Shown piece after piece: positions 23,103-26,453 of a stretch of 26,453 nt of DNA. The stretch is taken from contig DGZP01000110.1 of assembly GCA_002398565.1 (NCBI GenBank), positions 1-26,453 of the forward strand. Direction: 5' to 3'. Made by a program: the position numbers and the translations under genes. The stretch's first letter is position 1. The number at the start of each line of letters is the position of its first letter. The notes under the pieces were generated by a model. It was not told the DNA's origin and did not search any database. It worked only from the letters and a program-made list of their open reading frames with translations. Source of the DNA: Proteiniphilum sp. UBA4977 (GTDB lineage: Bacteria; Bacteroidota; Bacteroidia; Bacteroidales; Dysgonomonadaceae).

Positions 23103-24425
23103 ATGAATACACATAAATCGTTATTACTCAAATACAACGGCGTATATTATTTACTGCCGTTTGTCCTCATCACTGCCTGTTTTTCGTTGTGGGGTTTTGC
23201 CAATGACATCACCAACCCCATGGTCAAAGCTTTTTCCAAGATTTTCCGGATGAGTGTCACAGAAGGTGCATTGGTTCAGCTTGCATTCTACGGCGGATAC
23301 TTTGCCATGGCGTTTCCGGCTGCAATTTTTATCCGGAAATTCTCCTACAAGAAAGGAATCATGCTCGGATTGCTGCTTTATGCTGTAGGAGCATTTCTCT
23401 TTTTTCCGGCAAAAGAATCCGGAAGCTTCTATCCCTTTCTGGCCGCCTATTTTATTCTTACCTGCGGATTGTCTTTTCTGGAGACAAGCGCCAATCCCTA
23501 CATTCTTACAATGGGACCGGAGGAGTCGGCTACCCGCAGGCTCAATCTGGCACAATCATTTAACCCGATGGGATCGCTGGTGGGAATGTATGTGGCGATG
23601 AACTTTATTCAGGCGCGATTGAATCCAATGAGCACGGCAGAACGCGCAGTACTTTCCGACACAGAATTTACAACGCTGCGACAGTCCGACCTGTCCATCC
23701 TCATCGCTCCTTACCTCGCTATCGGAATTGTAGTGATGGTCATGTTTCTGATCATCTGGATTGCACGCATGCCGACAAACGGAGACAGGAACAAGCAAAT
23801 CAACTTCTTCCCTACACTGAAACGAATCTTCTCCATACCAAACTACCGACAGGGAGTGATTGCGCAGTTTTTTTATGTGGGTGCACAAATCATGTGCTGG
23901 ACATTCATCATTCAATACGGTACACGCGTGTTTATGGCACAGGGAATGGAAGAACAGGCTGCGGAAGTGCTTTCTCAGAAGTACAATATTGTAGCCATGA
24001 TCATCTTTTGCGCGAGCCGCTTTGTATGTACGTACCTGCTGAAATTTCTCAACCCGGGAAAACTGTTGCGCATTCTTGCCATAGCAGCCGCCATATTCAC
24101 ACTGGGTGTGATGTTTTTACAAAATATCTGGGGATTGTATTCCCTTGTGGCAGTATCGGCTTGCATGTCGTTGATGTTCCCGACGATATACGGAATTGCA
24201 CTGAAAGGTATGGGAGACGATGCCAAGTTCGGCGCAGCGGGGCTGATCATGGCTATCCTGGGAGGATCGATACTACCGCCGCTACAGGCATCGATCATAG
24301 ATCTGAAGACGATCGGTAATTCTTTTCCCGCGGTAAACGCTTCCTTTATCCTGCCTTTTATCTGCTTTGTGGTGGTGGCGTGGTATGGGGCGCAAACCTA
24401 TAGGAGAAGTTTGGCAGAGTACTGA
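23103..24425 (+). CDS. fucP: L-fucose:H+ symporter
   Basis: Major facilitator superfamily transporter of 440 residues with about twelve membrane segments, importing L-fucose across the inner membrane with protons. Family motifs are SLWGFANDITNPM, with Asp35 probably equal to E. coli FucP Asp46, and LSFLETSANPYI, with Glu127 probably equal to Glu135. Both residues are essential in the E. coli protein. The C-terminal half holds LMFPTIYGIALKGMGDDAKFGAAGL, a signature of the FucP/GluP subfamily. Related transporters carry glucose/galactose or N-acetylglucosamine; the fucI-fucU context supports fucose. It is the last clear gene of the fuc run, followed by a 190-bp gap. Confidence 0.94.
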   Translation: MNTHKSLLLKYNGVYYLLPFVLITACFSLWGFANDITNPMVKAFSKIFRMSVTEGALVQLAFYGGYFAMAFPAAIFIRKFSYKKGIMLGLLLYAVGAFLFFPAKESGSFYPFLAAYFILTCGLSFLETSANPYILTMGPEESATRRLNLAQSFNPMGSLVGMYVAMNFIQARLNPMSTAERAVLSDTEFTTLRQSDLSILIAPYLAIGIVVMVMFLIIWIARMPTNGDRNKQINFFPTLKRIFSIPNYRQGVIAQFFYVGAQIMCWTFIIQYGTRVFMAQGMEEQAAEVLSQKYNIVAMIIFCASRFVCTYLLKFLNPGKLLRILAIAAAIFTLGVMFLQNIWGLYSLVAVSACMSLMFPTIYGIALKGMGDDAKFGAAGLIMAILGGSILPPLQASIIDLKTIGNSFPAVNASFILPFICFVVVAWYGAQTYRRSLAEY

Positions 24426-24525
24426 TAAATATCAATAAATAAAAACACTTTTCAGGACTTACCCAACCAGTCATAACCCGAAATACTGAATAAAAAGTCA
24501 CGGAAAATTCAAGTTGGCATAAAAG

Positions 24526-24547
24526 GCACAACGTGCTCGAGCACAAC
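24526..24547. promoter_or_regulatory. Palindrome GTGCTCGAGCAC with flanking direct repeats
   Basis: A perfect 12-bp palindrome (24533-24544) is framed by two copies of GCACAAC (24526-24532 and 24541-24547). It lies 71 bp upstream of the beta-helix protein gene in a gap with no terminator or standard promoter box. It looks like a regulator-binding site, for example for a LacI- or GntR-type protein; the regulator is unknown. Confidence 0.45.
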
Positions 24548-24615
24548 ATCAAAACAATGTTAATAAAAGTCAATAATTAAAAAGCATTCCGGATTCGTAA
24601 ATAGAATGACACTAA

Positions 24616-26160
24616 ATGTATAAACCAAAAATGAGCATAAAAAATATTACAATCATCCTGATCTGCCTGTTTGCCATGCCGATGATTTATTCGCAGATCC
24701 AGACATCGCCAAATTGGCAATCAAGTCATGTTTATGTCAATGAAAGCGGTACGCTTACCTATATTCCTGATAAACAAGGCAACACTATCCCTGATTTCAG
24801 CCATGTCGGATATCATCATGGAACAAAAAGTATTCCATGTTACCCCGTGGCAAGGGTAGTTATTCCCGTAGAGGGAGATAACTGGAAAAATATTCAGATG
24901 GCTATCGACGAAATTTCAAAAAACAAACCCGGTATAAACGGACACAGAGGAACAATCCTGTTGAGCAGAGGGGAATACAGGGTTTCCAAAAGCATTGTTA
25001 TTTCAACCAGTGGAATAGTTCTGAAAGGAGAAGGTGACAACATAAATGAAACACGGATTATTGCTACGGGAAGGCAGAGATATCCTCTCATTCAAATAAA
25101 AGGAAACGGAACATCCCAGGAAATAATCGATACACGCGTAAAGATCACGGATCAATTTGTTCCTGTCGGATCATATTCCTTTCGCGTGACATCGGCCGAT
25201 CAGTTTAAGGTTGGCGATCGCATCATCCTGTTTCGTCCCGGAACGACTCAATGGATTGAGGCCATCCGGATGAACCGGATCGTCGAAAGACCGGGTACGC
25301 GTCAATGGGAGGCAGAGGAATATAATCTGGCTTTCGAGAGAGAAATCACCGGAATTGAAGGCAATTGCATCTTTATCGATAATCCGGTGGTGATGCAAAT
25401 GGAAAAGCAATATGGTGGAGGTGAAATTTATAAATACAGATTCGACGGGCGCATTCATGAAGTGGGAGTTTCCGATATGTATCTCGAATCGGAGTACCAA
25501 AGCGACGACGATACCGAGCACGGATGGATTGCAGTTCAATTGGACAATGCCGAGAACTGCTGGGTCAAAAACATTACGACGGTAAATTTCGGCTATTCGG
25601 CCGTAAGTTGTGAGCGCTTTGCGAAAAACATCACTGTTTCCGATGCACGCTGTTTTGATCCAAAGTCTCCGATCACGGGAGGGATGCGTTACTCATTCAA
25701 TAACAACGGCCAGCAAAATCTATTTATGAATTGCCTGAGTAGAAACGGGAGACACGATTACGTGACAGGTGCCCGTGTTTGTGGGCCAAATGTGTTTTAT
25801 AACTGTGTTTCGGTCAATGCCTTTTCGGACATAGGACCACATCACAGGTGGGCTACAGGCACGCTGTATGACAACGTGGTTACAGACAATGACATCAATG
25901 TTCAGGACAGGGGAAATATGGGAAGTGGACACGGGTGGGCCGGCGTCACCCAGGTGTTGTGGAACTGCCGTGCCGGGCGTGCCTCCGTACAAAAGCCATG
26001 GGTATCAGGCAATAATTATAATATAGGAATGAAAGGCAACCATTACCCGGGACACTTCAAAGACCGGGAAGATGGTGTATGGGAAGGAATAAATAAAGAA
26101 AATCTAGTACCTCATTCATTGTATCAGGCCCAATTACAGGCGAGAATGAAAGTGAAATAA
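24616..26160 (+). CDS. Secreted right-handed parallel beta-helix protein, lyase-like
   Basis: A 514-residue protein with a signal peptide (about 1-26, hydrophobic core IIILICLFAMPMI-like, ending YSQ, so the mature protein would begin near Gln). The sequence resembles pectate-lyase-superfamily beta-helix proteins: a linker and capping segment (VIPVEGDNWKNIQMAIDEIS), the turn GTILLSRGEYRVSKSIVIS, then repeated coils of the type AENCWVKNITTVNFGYSAVS. Conserved-looking blocks that could hold an active site are IGPHHRWATGTLYDN and GSGHGWAGVTQVLWNC. No specific polysaccharide-lyase family could be assigned. It sits between fucP and a SusC-like receptor, so action on a fucose-containing glycan is a reasonable inference. 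ATG 24616 is used; ATG 24631 gives an equally good signal peptide. Confidence 0.8.
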   Translation: MYKPKMSIKNITIILICLFAMPMIYSQIQTSPNWQSSHVYVNESGTLTYIPDKQGNTIPDFSHVGYHHGTKSIPCYPVARVVIPVEGDNWKNIQMAIDEISKNKPGINGHRGTILLSRGEYRVSKSIVISTSGIVLKGEGDNINETRIIATGRQRYPLIQIKGNGTSQEIIDTRVKITDQFVPVGSYSFRVTSADQFKVGDRIILFRPGTTQWIEAIRMNRIVERPGTRQWEAEEYNLAFEREITGIEGNCIFIDNPVVMQMEKQYGGGEIYKYRFDGRIHEVGVSDMYLESEYQSDDDTEHGWIAVQLDNAENCWVKNITTVNFGYSAVSCERFAKNITVSDARCFDPKSPITGGMRYSFNNNGQQNLFMNCLSRNGRHDYVTGARVCGPNVFYNCVSVNAFSDIGPHHRWATGTLYDNVVTDNDINVQDRGNMGSGHGWAGVTQVLWNCRAGRASVQKPWVSGNNYNIGMKGNHYPGHFKDREDGVWEGINKENLVPHSLYQAQLQARMKVK

Positions 26161-26220
26161 ATTAAGTATGAATGTATATTGAGAGAATTTTATGAATGTT
26201 TATTTAAAAATTAGAATTGA

Positions 26221-26453
26221 ATGAAAAAGGAGAAGTCAAGCCCAAAGCCGTTCTTATTGCGGCTTGCAGTTGTGCTGTTTATGGCATTTTCGGGTTTCAG
26301 TGTTTTTGGACAAAACCTGATTACCGGTAAAGTCCTGGATGACGCAACCAACGAACCAATGATTGGTGTAACCATACTAGTGAAGGGTACATCAACGGGT
26401 ACCGTGACCGATTTGGATGGAACTTTTCAGATTTCGGCATCCAGAGGTGACAA
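26221..26453 (+). CDS. SusC/RagA-type TonB-linked outer membrane receptor (partial, 5' end)
   Basis: Translation from the ATG at 26221 stays open to the window edge (77 complete codons). It shows a positively charged start (MKKEKSS), a hydrophobic signal segment (LLRLAVVLFMAFSGFSVFG), then a CarboxypepD_reg-like domain (ITGKVLDDATNEPMIGVTIL, then GTSTGTVTDLDGTFQIS). This N-terminal domain is typical of Bacteroidetes SusC/RagA receptors that import oligosaccharides with a SusD lipoprotein; the plug and barrel lie outside the window. A TonB-dependent receptor of another class or a carboxypeptidase-regulatory-domain protein cannot be fully excluded. It follows the beta-helix gene by 60 bp and may share its transcript. 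Confidence 0.85.
   Translation, partial: MKKEKSSPKPFLLRLAVVLFMAFSGFSVFGQNLITGKVLDDATNEPMIGVTILVKGTSTGTVTDLDGTFQISASRGD

Overview
The window looks like a chromosomal piece of a Bacteroidales bacterium, probably of the Dysgonomonadaceae/Porphyromonadaceae type; the family is my inference from overall protein similarity recalled from memory. Supporting signs are a SusC/RagA-type TonB-linked receptor at the right edge, promoter boxes of the Bacteroidetes TAnnTTTG type in several intergenic gaps, a two-subunit methylmalonyl-CoA mutase with a cysteine-bearing small subunit, a long RodA, and weak Shine-Dalgarno sequences. No rRNA, tRNA, CRISPR array, insertion sequence or phage gene was seen.

Left block (1-7.4 kb, minus strand). 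In transcription order it carries mtgA, a ygbA-like nitric-oxide-response gene, a LuxR-type regulator whose N-terminus resembles the iron-centre-repair (RIC)/hemerythrin fold, a creatininase-family hydrolase, and mutA and mutB for methylmalonyl-CoA mutase. A strong bipartite terminator follows mutB. ygbA and the regulator abut, which suggests a nitrosative or redox-stress pair. mutAB points to the succinate-propionate pathway.

Middle block (7.4-17.8 kb, minus strand). It encodes cell-wall and shape functions: purH, then mreB-mreC-mreD-mrdA(PBP2)-rodA with short gaps or overlaps, then a secreted HExxH metallopeptidase-like protein and mtgA. A ROK sugar kinase lies upstream of purH behind a hairpin. 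Three intergenic gaps (mutA/mutB, mreC/mreB, mreB/purH) hold degenerate heptamer repeats.

Right block (18-26.5 kb, plus strand). A divergent tryptophanase/tyrosine phenol-lyase homologue ends in a perfect 13-bp stem terminator. An L-fucose locus follows: a GntR-type regulator, fucI, fucU and fucP. Next come a secreted parallel beta-helix protein and the start of a SusC-like receptor, so the fucose genes run directly into what looks like a polysaccharide utilisation locus. Fuculokinase and fuculose-phosphate aldolase are absent from the window. A 10-bp motif is shared by the gaps upstream of the regulator and of fucI, and is a candidate operator.

The most interesting leads are the RIC-like/LuxR plus YgbA pair, the lyase homologue with altered cofactor-site residues, the fucose-to-SusC arrangement with its candidate operators, and the heptamer repeats. 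All family calls rest on motifs and recalled homologues; no search was run.
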